Assembly: GCF_004123675.1 (NCBI RefSeq)
Contig: NZ_CP035417.1
Location: 1,789,501-1,853,500, forward strand
Direction: 5' to 3'
Length of the DNA: 64,000 bases
From: Leisingera sp. NJS204
Lineage (GTDB): Bacteria > Pseudomonadota > Alphaproteobacteria > Rhodobacterales > Rhodobacteraceae
The notes under the pieces are model-generated. The model saw only the letters and a list, made by a program, of their open reading frames with translations. It made no database searches and was not told the origin of the DNA. The position numbers were made by a program, and so were the translations under genes. This document shows positions 1 to 8,124 of the stretch, one piece after another; the first letter of the stretch is position 1; each line of letters opens with the position of its first letter.

Positions 1-283
1 AAAGAATACCTTCCTTGCCGAAAAAGGTCTCCGGGCGAACGCCCTTCAATCAGCCGGTCCAACAGGTCTTTGTCTATGCGCAGCCGTGGGTCTCCTCAAA
101 ATTGAGCTATCACGCCAGGGCACAAAACTCAGGATGGTCCCATGGAGTGGAGCTGGCTTCCAACGCCATCCTGCGTGGTGTTCCGAACAGCGGATCGAAT
201 TGCATAGCATCGCGTCCGGCAAGCCTGTGCAAAACGGCTTCGTGGAAAGATTCAAAGGCCGTCTTCGCCTGGAGTGCGATCTG
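1..283 (+). pseudogene. IS3-family transposase OrfB remnant, upstream fragment
   Basis: This is the integrase-core end of an IS3-family OrfB, cut off by the window edge. The translated stretch around 180-283 reads like the catalytic DDE region (GKPVQNGFVERFKGRLR followed by LEC), where family members normally have NGFVESFNGRLRDEC. A frame change near 175-185 separates it from the preceding SNAILR segment, so the gene is already decayed. The reading frame breaks at about 283 and resumes at 3002 (LNETMFRNL...YNTER), with ATCTG present at both junctions, so an IS110-family element has inserted here. It encodes no functional protein. Confidence 0.8.
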
Positions 284-539
284 TAATCGGGGGCTGTTGG
301 TCAAGTGTGATCGGCTTCGGTTCCGTCATGGGGCCATGCTTCTGTCCGCGGCCGGCCCGTCGCAGGGCGCGCCGCATGTTGGCGGTCGAAGGTGAGGCGG
401 ACCATGCTAATCGGCGGGCTTGCGAGATTGCGCGCAGAAGCAGCGCCAGGCATACGTGCGGCCTTCGCCTGATCCCCGTCCCTGATGGGACCCTTGCCAA
501 AGCCCTGGGCGAACTGGCGCCAGGGCTTCGGGGTCAGAC

Positions 540-1293
540 CATGCAGCGGCTCCCCAGCGGAAAGGGGCGTCGTCGCGCCACATGCGATGCAATACGACGG
601 CGAGCTTGCGCGCCACCGCAATCTTCGCCTTCTTCAGACTGCTCCGCTTTGCGATCCTCAAGCCCCAGGCCCGGATCGACGTCCATTGGCGCGAGCGGGT
701 GAGCATGACGTGGGCCGCAGTGAAGAGCGCCGTGCGAGTGAAGGCATCGCCGGACCGGCTGATGCGCCCCCTCACGCCGGTCTCTCCAGACTGGTATTGT
801 CTCGGTGTCTGGCCAAGGTGAGCTCCGACATCACTCGAGCGCCGGAAGCGCCCCGGGTCGTCGATCGTCGCCTTGAAGGCCAGTGCCGTGACCGGGCCAG
901 AGCCGTGACCGGGCCAACTCCGGGGATGATCATGAACCCGCGGCAGAGTTCGTCGTTGGCGGTGAGACGCAAAAGCGCCCTGTGGAGTTCGGCAAGTTGC
1001 GTCTGCATCTCGGTGCACCGGCGAAGCAATGCGGACATACAGAGCTCGAGGTTCGGGCGCCCCTCCACAAGTTCACGCACCCGGGCCTCGAAGTCCCCCG
1101 CCGCGATACGGTCGGCCTTCAGCCCGAATGGGCGCAGAAGTCCGCGGATCTCGTTCTCGTGGTCGTGCAGCTTGTTGACGAAAAACTCGCGCGACATCAG
1201 GAGCGTGCGCATCTCCTGGCTCACCGTCGACTGCACGTGGACAGGCTTGAACCAGCCCGAGCGGATGAATTGCGCCAGAGACCGGGCGTCATT
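540..1293 (-). pseudogene. IS110-family transposase, C-terminal fragment
   Basis: The minus strand encodes NDARSLAQFIRSGWFKPVHV, a typical IS110 middle segment, then IIPGVGPVTAL, and in another frame GPVTALAFKATI through VLHRMWRDDAPFRW, the usual C-terminus. The frame break coincides with a 17-bp tandem duplication at 885-918. The N-terminal quarter of the protein is not adjacent but lies at 2647-2927, beyond the nested IS1111-type element. This is a broken gene. Its 5' boundary here is the insertion junction near GTCATT (1288-1293). Confidence 0.8.
885..918. repeat. 17-bp tandem duplication inside the IS110 transposase
   Basis: GCCGTGACCGGGCCA occurs at 885-899 and again at 902-916, a period of 17 bases. 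On the coding (minus) strand the repeat makes the peptide GPVTALA appear twice in two different frames. Because 17 is not a multiple of 3, the duplication shifts the frame and disables the transposase. Confidence 0.9.
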
Positions 1294-1302
1294 GCCGATG
1301 GA

Positions 1303-1317
1303 GTGGATGGCTCCTGC
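1303..1317 (+). repeat. left subterminal inverted repeat of the IS1111-type element
   Basis: GTGGATGGCTCCTGC is repeated perfectly in inverted orientation at 2628-2642. The pair brackets the transposase and marks the left end of the element. Confidence 0.85.
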
Positions 1318-1380
1318 TCCACCGGCGTCGTGATGCGCCATCATGCAGTTGTCATGAACTGCTGGGACAGGAGCCTCCCA

Positions 1381-2400
1381 ATGACAGTTAAAACCCTAGG
1401 TCTCGATCTGGCCAAGGATGTTTTTCAGGTTCATGGAATTTCCGAGACGGGCCGCAAGGTTTTCAACCGCAAAAAAAAGCGCGCCAGACTGCTGGCATTT
1501 TTTGAGAGCTTGCCGTCATGCATGGCCGGCATGGAGGCCTGCGGTTCGGCTCATCATCGGGGCAGTCAATTTCGCAAGCTGAGGCATGAAGTCCTTTTGA
1601 TGACAGCGACTTACGTCAAGCCAAATGTGAAGCGCGGAAAGCCGGACGCAGCCGATGCGGAGGCAATCTGCGAAGCTGTGCGCCGCCCGGCGATGAGATT
1701 TGCCGAGATAAAGACGGAAGACCGACAGGCCCTGTTGGCGGTCCACCGCACCCGCGGCCTTGTTGTCCGTCAGAGAACCCGGGCCGCGACCATGATCCGC
1801 GGCTTGCTGCGTGAATTCGGGCATGTTCTTCCGACCGGTGCCGGGGCTGTTACTGCCTTTGCAAAACGCCATCTCGAAGGCGGTCATCCCGGTATGCCTG
1901 AGCTGGCGAGTGGGGGCCTCGGCACGCTGTGCTGCCAACTCCTCGGGCTCAACGCCCGCATTGACGGTTTCTCCAGGCTGATTGAACGCCACGCCCGGCG
2001 CGATGCCGATGCGCGGCGATTGATGCAGGTGCCAGGGACCGGTCCGATCACGGCATCTGCAATCGCGGCGGCGATCAGCGATGCCAACCAGTTCAGAACC
2101 GGACGCTATCTGGCCGCCTGGCTGGGATTCACTCCGCTCAACAAAACCAGTGGCGGCAAGGAGAGCCTCGGACACATCACCAAGAAGGGGAGCCATTGCA
2201 CCCGGAAACTCCTGATCGCTGGCATGACATCCCGCATGCTGATGGCCAAACGGAGTCCTGAAAACGCCGGTACCTGGACCGCCAAAATGCTGGCCGAAAA
2301 ACCGGTTCGTCTTGCGGCCGTTGCCATGGCGAACAAGGCGGCTCGTGCAAGCTGGGTAATGCTGACGCGACTGGAAGACTACCGGCAGCCGGCCGCTTGA
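1381..2400 (+). CDS. IS110-family (IS1111 subgroup) transposase
   Basis: This 339-residue recombinase starts at ATG 1381 (MTVKTLGLDLAKDVF). The N-terminus has the RuvC-like DEDD fold motifs: LGLDLAK with the first Asp, MEACGSAHH with the Glu, and KPDAADAEAICEA with the later Asp residues. The C-terminal transposase_20 segment has VPGTGPITASAIAAAI and ends in the usual region about 30 residues after KPVRLAAVAMANK. The length is normal and there is no frame break. The spacing near GSAHHRGSQFRKL departs from the usual HHWAR motif, so activity is uncertain. Family members cut and paste DNA guided by an element-encoded structured RNA. It lies inside an older IS110 element. Confidence 0.85.
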   Translation: MTVKTLGLDLAKDVFQVHGISETGRKVFNRKKKRARLLAFFESLPSCMAGMEACGSAHHRGSQFRKLRHEVLLMTATYVKPNVKRGKPDAADAEAICEAVRRPAMRFAEIKTEDRQALLAVHRTRGLVVRQRTRAATMIRGLLREFGHVLPTGAGAVTAFAKRHLEGGHPGMPELASGGLGTLCCQLLGLNARIDGFSRLIERHARRDADARRLMQVPGTGPITASAIAAAISDANQFRTGRYLAAWLGFTPLNKTSGGKESLGHITKKGSHCTRKLLIAGMTSRMLMAKRSPENAGTWTAKMLAEKPVRLAAVAMANKAARASWVMLTRLEDYRQPAA

Positions 2401-2646
2401 CCGGATAACCTGCCAGAGATGCAAGACGAATGACGTGATGATGCGGAATCAAGTCAACCAAGAGCCAGGAAACTCCGGGAATGTCCGTGGCCCTATGAGG
2501 CCGTAGAGCCGATTGGAACCTCGCTTGCGGAAATTATCAGGGCCAGTGGCAGACCGCCACGAAAACAGGCCGGACAGACAACTGTACTGACCAAAGCGCC
2601 GCTGAAACCACGAAAATATCTTGCAATGCAGGAGCCATCCACACAG
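2401..2646 (+). other. noncoding right end of the IS1111-type element, candidate bridge-RNA locus
   Basis: This 246-base stretch has no credible gene. It contains small hairpins, for example GGCC-CTATGA-GGCC near 2490-2505 and GTGGC-AGACC-GCCAC near 2546-2562. IS1111-type elements encode their bridge RNA in this 3' noncoding end. The 8-mer GAATGACG at 2428-2435 is identical to the reconstructed insertion target on the minus strand, as a target-binding loop might be. The RNA itself is inferred, not demonstrated. Confidence 0.4.
2628..2642 (-). repeat. right subterminal inverted repeat of the IS1111-type element
   Basis: GCAGGAGCCATCCAC is the exact reverse complement of 1303-1317. Confidence 0.85.
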
Positions 2647-2927
2647 GTCATTCCTGTTGCGGTTCATGGCCGCCATCGCCGCCTTGGCATGTCGCGCTTC
2701 AATGCAGACTGCGGGCAAGCCTGCGCTCGTGAGGCGGTTGTAAAGCCACTGCGGCAATGGCCCGGCTTCGAAACCAACTCGCCCGAAAGTGGCGTCGATA
2801 CCAGCCAGCACTTTGCCGATGTCGGGACCGCCTTTGCCTCAAGGATCATTCCGCCCTCGGCATCGACAACACAGATGCTGGTCATCTCGAGTGAGACGTC
2901 GAGGCCCACATACAATACTCTAGTCAT
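2647..2927 (-). pseudogene. IS110-family transposase, N-terminal fragment
   Basis: Starting at ATG 2925-2927 the minus strand reads MTRVLYVGLDVSLEMTSICVVD, the classic IS110 N-terminus with the first catalytic Asp. A frame change near 2825-2835 leads into VLAGIDATFGRVGFEAGPLPQWL and then ARHAKAAMAAMN. The reading stops at RND beside GTCATT (2647-2652). The continuation (ARSLAQFIRSGWF) is found at 1293 and below, on the other side of the nested element. Together the two pieces give about 345 residues, the family length. Confidence 0.8.
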
Positions 2928-3001
2928 GGCCGTTCTCCGGGTCATGGGCTTACCGGCAAGAAGACTACCGGCGAGTCCGGGAGCTGAGCCCCGATTACGC
3001 C

Positions 3002-3249
3002 ATCTGAACGAAACCATGTTCCGAAACTTGGCACGCGGGCGGATCATGATCGCTGCCTGGTCCGTCGGCTACAACACCGAACGCGCCCGTTCAGCCTTGG
3101 ATTATCAGGCTCCGGCTGGCTATGCGCGAATCCTGATCACCGCAAGCGCCCGCCCTGCTGCGAAAGATGAAAGCTCCGCACGCCGGGCGATTTCTCAACC
3201 TGCGCCAATCGGCGTAAATACCAAGCGGGCTCGGGTCACGGCTGGATGA
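3002..3249 (+). pseudogene. IS3-family transposase OrfB remnant, 3' fragment
   Basis: The frame reads LNETMFRNLARGRIMIAAW, then YNTERARSALDYQAPAGYA, then a tail ending VTAG and a stop at 3247-3249. This is the C-terminal end of an IS3-family OrfB, where the consensus is LNETLFRSL..DYNTERPHSALGY. It continues the fragment at 1-283. The substitutions in the NTERPHSALGY box agree with decay. Confidence 0.8.
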
Positions 3250-3432
3250 AAGTTCAGTGGCAGGTCAGATGCATTGCAGGCACAATCCTACCAGGCTCTG
3301 ATCAGCGAACCTGTGACATTGATCCGGGATATGCTGCAGCATGCCGGGCAGGACTGGCTGGCCGCGGCCTTAGTCCCCAGCCTGGAACGCAGGAATATCT
3401 TTCGAACTGAAGTGTTTACTGCACTCAAAAGA

Positions 3433-3469
3433 AACGCCGCCGCGGCCTTAGACAGCCAGAGGCGGCGTT
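3433..3469 (-). terminator. rho-independent terminator of the ABC transporter operon
   Basis: AACGCCGCC (3433-3441) pairs with GGCGGCGTT (3461-3469). Read on the minus strand, the stem is followed by TTCTTTTGAG. It lies 24 bases past the stop codon of the ATPase gene. The rest of 3250-3492 shows no gene. Confidence 0.75.
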
Positions 3470-3492
3470 ATATTGTGGTTTGCTTGAAGGCT

Positions 3493-5583
3493 TCACTCCG
3501 CTGCGATTTTGATCACAGGTGTCATGCGCTCCAGCACCTCGTCGCTGAGGTGGCACTTGATCTGATGGCCGTCTTCCAACTGGCGCACAGGCGGCACTTC
3601 CTTATCGCACAGGCCTCCAGGCACTTCGGACTTCCAGCGGCAACGGGTCTGGAACGGGCAGCCCGGGGGCGGGTTCATCGCCGAAGGGATGTCGCCCTCC
3701 AGCACGATGTGCTCTTTCTCGATCGAGGTGTCAGCGATCGGAACCGCGCTCAGCAGTGCTTCGGTGTAGGGGTGGTAAGGCGGCGAGAACACCTGATCGG
3801 TGTCGCCCAGTTCCACCACATGGCCGAGATACATCACCATCACCCGGTCGCTGAGGTAGCGCACGATCGACAAATCATGAGAGATAAACAGCAGCGTGGT
3901 TTTCTCCTTGCGCTGGATCTCCATCAAGAGGTCTGTCACCGCCGCCTGCACCGACACATCCAACGCCGAGACGGGTTCGTCCGCCACCACAATACGTGCA
4001 CCGCCAGCAAAGGCGCGGGCGATACCCACGCGCTGCTTCTGGCCGCCTGACAGCTGCCGCGGCATCCGGTCGGCAAAGGCGCGGGGCAGCTTTACCAGGT
4101 CCAAAAGCTCCAGCATCCGCTTTTTGCGCTCGGCTTCAGAGTTGCCGATGCCGAAGATTTCCAGCGCCCGTATGATCTGGCGGCCAACCGACATTGACGG
4201 GTTCAGCGTGTCGAAGGGGTTCTGGAACACCATTTGCACGTCCGAGACGGTCCTGGTGTCGCGCTCCTCGATCGGGATCTGTTCGATGTTCTGATTATCC
4301 AGCAGGATCTGGCCTTCGGTGGCGGTTTCCAGGCCCATCAGCACTTTGGCAAAGGTGGACTTGCCGCAGCCGGATTCACCGACGATGGCCAATGTTTCAG
4401 ATTCGCGGGCTTCGAAGCTGAGTGTTTCGTTGGCTTTTACCACCTTCTTCTCGCCGCCGCCGAAAAGGGCGTTGGCTGCGACCTCATAGTATTTCTTGAG
4501 GTTTTCCATCTTGAGAACAACCTTACCAGGCGCGGTTTTTTCCTTCGTCTCAGCCAAGGTGATCGGGGCGTTCCAGTCGATTTCCTGGAACTTCAGACAG
4601 CGGGTTTCATGGCGGTCGTTGCCATGCACCGGCGACATCGGGATAATCATTTCCTGATCGCAGCGGCCTTGTTCAAAGTAGTCGCAGCGCGGCCCGAAGT
4701 TGCAGCCATTGGGCCGTTCGTGGGGCAGGGGGAAGTTGCCGGGAATGGCCACCAGCGGGCGCGAGTTCTTGTCGGCACCCGGCAGCGGGATTGAGCGGAA
4801 CAGCGCCTGGGTATAGGGGTGCTGCATTTCATCGAACACATCCGCGATCGAGCCGCGCTCAACCGCTTCGCCGGAATACATCACGCAGAGGCGGTCGCAG
4901 GTTTCAAGCACCAGGCCGAGGTTGTGTGAGATGAACAGCATCGAGGTGCCGTATTTCTTACCCAGATCCTTCACCAGCTCAACCACCGCAGCCTCAACCG
5001 TCACGTCGAGCGCGGTAGTGGGTTCATCCAGGATCAGCAGCGACGGTTTCGACATCAGCGCCATCGCAATCACGATGCGTTGCTGCTGGCCGCCCGACAG
5101 CTGGTGCGGGAAGGAGTTCAGCATCCGCTCCGGATCGGGCAGGCGCACGTCGGTCACCACTTCCATCGCCCGGTTGTAGGCTTCCTTCTCGCTGACGCCC
5201 TCGTGGATCATCGGCACTTCCATCAGCTGTTTGCCGATTTTCATCGCCGGGTTGAGCGAGGCCATCGGCTCCTGATAGATCATCGCGATCTCGTTGCCGC
5301 GGATGTCGCGCAGCTCTTCGGCGCTCATCTCGGCCAGGTCGCGGCCCTTGAACTTGATGGTGCCGCCGACAACGCGGCCGTTCTTGCCGAGGTCCTGCAT
5401 AACCCCCAGCGCCACAGTGGATTTGCCGCAGCCGGACTCGCCGACCAGCCCGACAGCTTCACCCGGTTGCACGGCTACGGAAAAGTCCATCACCGCCGGA
5501 ATTTCGCGCAGGCGGGTGAAGAAGGAGATCGACAGCTTGTCAATCTCAAGGATCGGGCCGTCGTATTCTTCCATTTTGCTCAT
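3493..5583 (-). CDS. peptide-type ABC transporter, fused double ATP-binding protein
   Basis: This 696-residue protein carries two oligopeptide-type ATPase halves (DppD-like then DppF-like) in one chain. Each half has a Walker A GESGCGKST (near residues 48-56 and about 400), an ABC signature (LSGGQQQR and LSGGQKQR) and a Walker B followed by DEP. Each half also ends with the Cys-rich C-terminal segment of Dpp/Opp ATPases (CNFGPRCDYF and CPFQTRCRW). It would power uptake through the two permeases encoded upstream. It is the last gene of the operon, 136 bases after the DppC-like gene. The substrate cannot be read from the sequence; peptides, opines or related solutes are possible. Confidence 0.92.
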   Translation of the reverse strand: MSKMEEYDGPILEIDKLSISFFTRLREIPAVMDFSVAVQPGEAVGLVGESGCGKSTVALGVMQDLGKNGRVVGGTIKFKGRDLAEMSAEELRDIRGNEIAMIYQEPMASLNPAMKIGKQLMEVPMIHEGVSEKEAYNRAMEVVTDVRLPDPERMLNSFPHQLSGGQQQRIVIAMALMSKPSLLILDEPTTALDVTVEAAVVELVKDLGKKYGTSMLFISHNLGLVLETCDRLCVMYSGEAVERGSIADVFDEMQHPYTQALFRSIPLPGADKNSRPLVAIPGNFPLPHERPNGCNFGPRCDYFEQGRCDQEMIIPMSPVHGNDRHETRCLKFQEIDWNAPITLAETKEKTAPGKVVLKMENLKKYYEVAANALFGGGEKKVVKANETLSFEARESETLAIVGESGCGKSTFAKVLMGLETATEGQILLDNQNIEQIPIEERDTRTVSDVQMVFQNPFDTLNPSMSVGRQIIRALEIFGIGNSEAERKKRMLELLDLVKLPRAFADRMPRQLSGGQKQRVGIARAFAGGARIVVADEPVSALDVSVQAAVTDLLMEIQRKEKTTLLFISHDLSIVRYLSDRVMVMYLGHVVELGDTDQVFSPPYHPYTEALLSAVPIADTSIEKEHIVLEGDIPSAMNPPPGCPFQTRCRWKSEVPGGLCDKEVPPVRQLEDGHQIKCHLSDEVLERMTPVIKIAAE

Positions 5584-5719
5584 GTTTTTGTCTCCCTGTT
5601 GAGGCTGGAAGGGAAAGACCCCTTTCTTCTGGCCTCAGGTATCCCGGGGGGGCTGCCTGCTGTGGCGCCACTGGTTCAAGACCAGCTGGCGGCGGGGCTG
5701 GCCCCCCGGGTTTGTCGCA

Positions 5720-6934
5720 TCAATCCTTCAGGCTCTCTTCGCGTAACCCGTCCGCCAGCAGGTTCAGACCAAGAACCAGCGTCAGCAGGGCAAAGGCAGG
5801 CGGCAGCGCCGGGTGCAGGTAGATCGACAGCAGCTTGCGCCCGTCATTGATGGTCGATCCCCAGTCCGGGCTTTCCGGCGGCAGGCCAAGGCCGAAGAAG
5901 CCCAGGGTGCCCAGCAGGATGGTGGTGTAGCCGATGCGCAGGCAGAAATCGACGATCAGCGGGCCACGGGCGTTGGGCAGGATCTCCCACAGCATGATGT
6001 ACCAGGGGCCTTCGCCGCGGGTTTGCGCTGCGGCCACATAGTCGCGGGTTTTGATGTCCAGCGTCAGGCCGCGCACGATACGGTACACCGTGGGCGAGTT
6101 GACAAAGACCACCGAGACAAACACCACCAGGATACCGCCGGGAATGTCGAACATATCCATCGCCCGGGGCAGGCCCCAGATCGCGTATTCCGGTGTTTTG
6201 ATCAGGTAACCGCCGTTGGAGACCAGCTGCAGGTAGAACCAGATGATGGTCCCAAGCACAACCGGCAGCAGCCAGTTACGCAGCTTGGGCCGGGTGTAGT
6301 AGCGTGAGTTCAGCAGCACCCCGACAAAGATGATCGGGAACACAAACAGCACGATAGCCATATAGTTCGGAACACCGGTGGCGACGATTTCCGGGGTCAC
6401 CAGCAGGTAGAACAGCAGGATCACCGGGAAGGCCAGGATCAGGTTGGCTGCAAACGACAGGATCGTGTCCAGGCGGCCGCCGTAATAGCCCGCGGGCAGG
6501 CCCAGGGTGATCCCCACCATAAAGGCAAAGACCGCGGCCATCGGGGCAATCTTGATGACTTCCCAGGCGCCCTTGACCAGACGGCTGAAGACGTCGCGGG
6601 CCAGGTTGTCGCCGCCCAGCAGATACCATTCATACTGGCCTTCTTCGGGGTTGCGAAGCGGGGTGCCAGGCACCTTGTTCTTCATGCCCGAAAGCTGGCT
6701 TAGCGGGTCATGGGTGATGATCATGTCCATGGCGCCGTAGACACCGGTGAACACCCAGAACATCACCAGGCCGAAGCCGATCATGCCGATGGGGCTGTCA
6801 AACAGCTTGCCGTACAGGCCAAGCCGCCGTTTGAAGCCGATCGAGAAAGCGTAGAGGATCACCAGGGAAATCCAAACCGGAGACAGCTGGTAGATAATAC
6901 GCCCTGCAATTTCAATTGCGCTAAGAGGTTCCAT
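5720..6934 (-). CDS. ABC transporter permease, DppC-like
   Basis: This 404-residue inner-membrane protein has several hydrophobic segments and a binding-protein-dependent transport domain. The EAA-type loop reads YVAAAQTRGEGPWYIMLWEILPNARGP, and the tail DWGSTINDGRKLLSIYLHPALPP...LGLNLLADGLREESLKD is typical of DppC. It is about 100 residues longer than the usual DppC (near 300). The extra sequence lies mainly in the N-terminal half and between the second and third membrane segments. ATG 6934 is preceded by AAGGAAG. It pairs with the DppB-like gene 15 bases upstream. Confidence 0.92.
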   Translation of the reverse strand: MEPLSAIEIAGRIIYQLSPVWISLVILYAFSIGFKRRLGLYGKLFDSPIGMIGFGLVMFWVFTGVYGAMDMIITHDPLSQLSGMKNKVPGTPLRNPEEGQYEWYLLGGDNLARDVFSRLVKGAWEVIKIAPMAAVFAFMVGITLGLPAGYYGGRLDTILSFAANLILAFPVILLFYLLVTPEIVATGVPNYMAIVLFVFPIIFVGVLLNSRYYTRPKLRNWLLPVVLGTIIWFYLQLVSNGGYLIKTPEYAIWGLPRAMDMFDIPGGILVVFVSVVFVNSPTVYRIVRGLTLDIKTRDYVAAAQTRGEGPWYIMLWEILPNARGPLIVDFCLRIGYTTILLGTLGFFGLGLPPESPDWGSTINDGRKLLSIYLHPALPPAFALLTLVLGLNLLADGLREESLKD

Positions 6935-6949
6935 TCTCTGCTGCCTTCC

Positions 6950-8002
6950 TTAAGAGATCCGGATACGCGGGTTCAGGTACACATAGCCGATGTCCGAGAT
7001 CAGCTGTGTCACAAGAACCACGACAACTGAGACCACAGAGACGGCCAGCAGCAGTTCGATGTCGTTGTTGCCTGCGGCTTCCACCAGGATCCAGCCGAAG
7101 CCCTTGTAGTTGAACAGGGTTTCGACAATCACCACGCCGTTCAGCAACCAGGGGAACTGCAGCATGATGACGGTGAAAGGCGCAATCAGCGCATTCCTGA
7201 GCGCGTGTTTCAGAACGATGTTGTGAAAACTCACACCCTTAAGGCGGGCGGTGCGGATATATTGCGCAGTCATCACCTCGGTCATTGAGGCGCGGGTCAT
7301 CCGGGCGATGTAGCCCATGCCGTAAAGCGCGATGGTCAGCACCGGCAGGAAGAAGTTTTCAAAATTCGGATTATCCATCGCCGAGGTGGCGGTGCCCTTG
7401 AACCATTTCAGGCCGACGGTGGAAGATGTGAAGACAGCGATAAAGATCACCCCGGACACATATTCCGGCGTTGCCGTCGTCAGGATTGAGGCCGTCGAAA
7501 GGCTTCGGTCCGTCACCGATCCTTCGCGCATCCCCGCCAGGACGCCGATGATCAGTGCCGATGGGATCATCAGGACCAGCACCCAGAACATCAGGCGGCC
7601 GGTATTGCCCAAACGCACTGCCACGATGGAGGAAACTTCGTCTTTAAAACGGGTGGAATAGCCCCAGTCGCCCTGCAGAATACCGCAAAAGGTTGAGGCT
7701 TCGGCGGCCACTTCGGCTGAAACGGTGCCTGTCATGCACCGGCCGCTGTAGCCGTCTTCAGTTTCGCGGGTCCAGCCGGGCAGGACACCCAGCCATTGGC
7801 CGTATTTTGAGACCATGGAGCCGCCATAGCCGTTGGCATCCAGCCAGCTGGCCACGGCCTCATCCGACATCCGGAAGTTGCCCTGGGTTTTGGCGAGTTT
7901 CTCAAGGTTTGGGTAGAGGTTCGTCAGGAAGAACACGATGAACGTCAGGCACAAGGCCGTCAGCAGCATCACGCCTGAACGTCGGAGAATGAAAAGTCCC
8001 AT
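6950..8002 (-). CDS. ABC transporter permease, DppB-like
   Basis: This 350-residue integral membrane permease starts MGLFILRRSGVMLLTALCLTFIVFFLTNLYPN, the normal DppB N-terminal membrane segment. The EAA-type loop is YIRTARLKGVSFHNIVLKHALRNALIAPFTV, and the protein ends YLNPRIRIS. The periplasmic loop after the first membrane segment is enlarged (about residues 35-105, with two Cys), as in a DppB subclass with an extended first loop. It forms the translocation pore with the DppC-like protein. Confidence 0.92.
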   Translation of the reverse strand: MGLFILRRSGVMLLTALCLTFIVFFLTNLYPNLEKLAKTQGNFRMSDEAVASWLDANGYGGSMVSKYGQWLGVLPGWTRETEDGYSGRCMTGTVSAEVAAEASTFCGILQGDWGYSTRFKDEVSSIVAVRLGNTGRLMFWVLVLMIPSALIIGVLAGMREGSVTDRSLSTASILTTATPEYVSGVIFIAVFTSSTVGLKWFKGTATSAMDNPNFENFFLPVLTIALYGMGYIARMTRASMTEVMTAQYIRTARLKGVSFHNIVLKHALRNALIAPFTVIMLQFPWLLNGVVIVETLFNYKGFGWILVEAAGNNDIELLLAVSVVSVVVVLVTQLISDIGYVYLNPRIRIS

Positions 8003-8124
8003 GGGGTCCCCTGTCAGTCTGGCGGATCGGACCCGGCTGCAGGTGCGGGTCTCTTATCGTATGAGCTGGAAAGCACCGCCCCATCCGGGGCGGTGCGGGT
8101 GCCGGGAGCCTGTTAGGGCGTGGC

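Larger units (their letters stand above)
1294..2646 (+). mobile_element. IS1111-type IS110-family insertion sequence
   Basis: A 1.35 kb element is inserted in the IS110-family transposase gene on the opposite strand. It contains one full-length transposase frame (1381-2400) and a 15-bp inverted repeat, GTGGATGGCTCCTGC at 1303-1317 and its complement at 2628-2642. It is flanked by GTCATT at 1288-1293 and 2647-2652. The repeats lie about 5-9 bases inside the deduced ends, as in the IS1111 subgroup, which has subterminal repeats. The noncoding segment 2401-2646 lies 3' of the transposase, where IS1111-type elements carry their guide (bridge) RNA. Confidence 0.8.
284..3006 (-). mobile_element. 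IS110-family insertion sequence, decayed and itself interrupted
   Basis: This element sits inside the IS3 OrfB remnant: the host gene reads continuously if 284-3006 is removed, and ATCTG occurs at 279-283 and 3002-3006. Its transposase runs on the minus strand and exists in two pieces (N-terminal 2647-2927, C-terminal 540-1293) split by a second element at about 1294-2646. Without the nested element it is about 1.36 kb, a normal size for the family. The transposase carries at least two frame disruptions, so it is inactive. Exact ends are inferred from continuity of the interrupted gene, not from terminal repeats. Confidence 0.75.

Noticed and set aside
982-1380. An in-frame upstream extension of the IS1111-type transposase giving about 470 residues
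   Set aside because: The extra N-terminus is antisense to the IS110 transposase and crosses the element boundary. ATG 1381 gives the normal family length and N-terminal motif.
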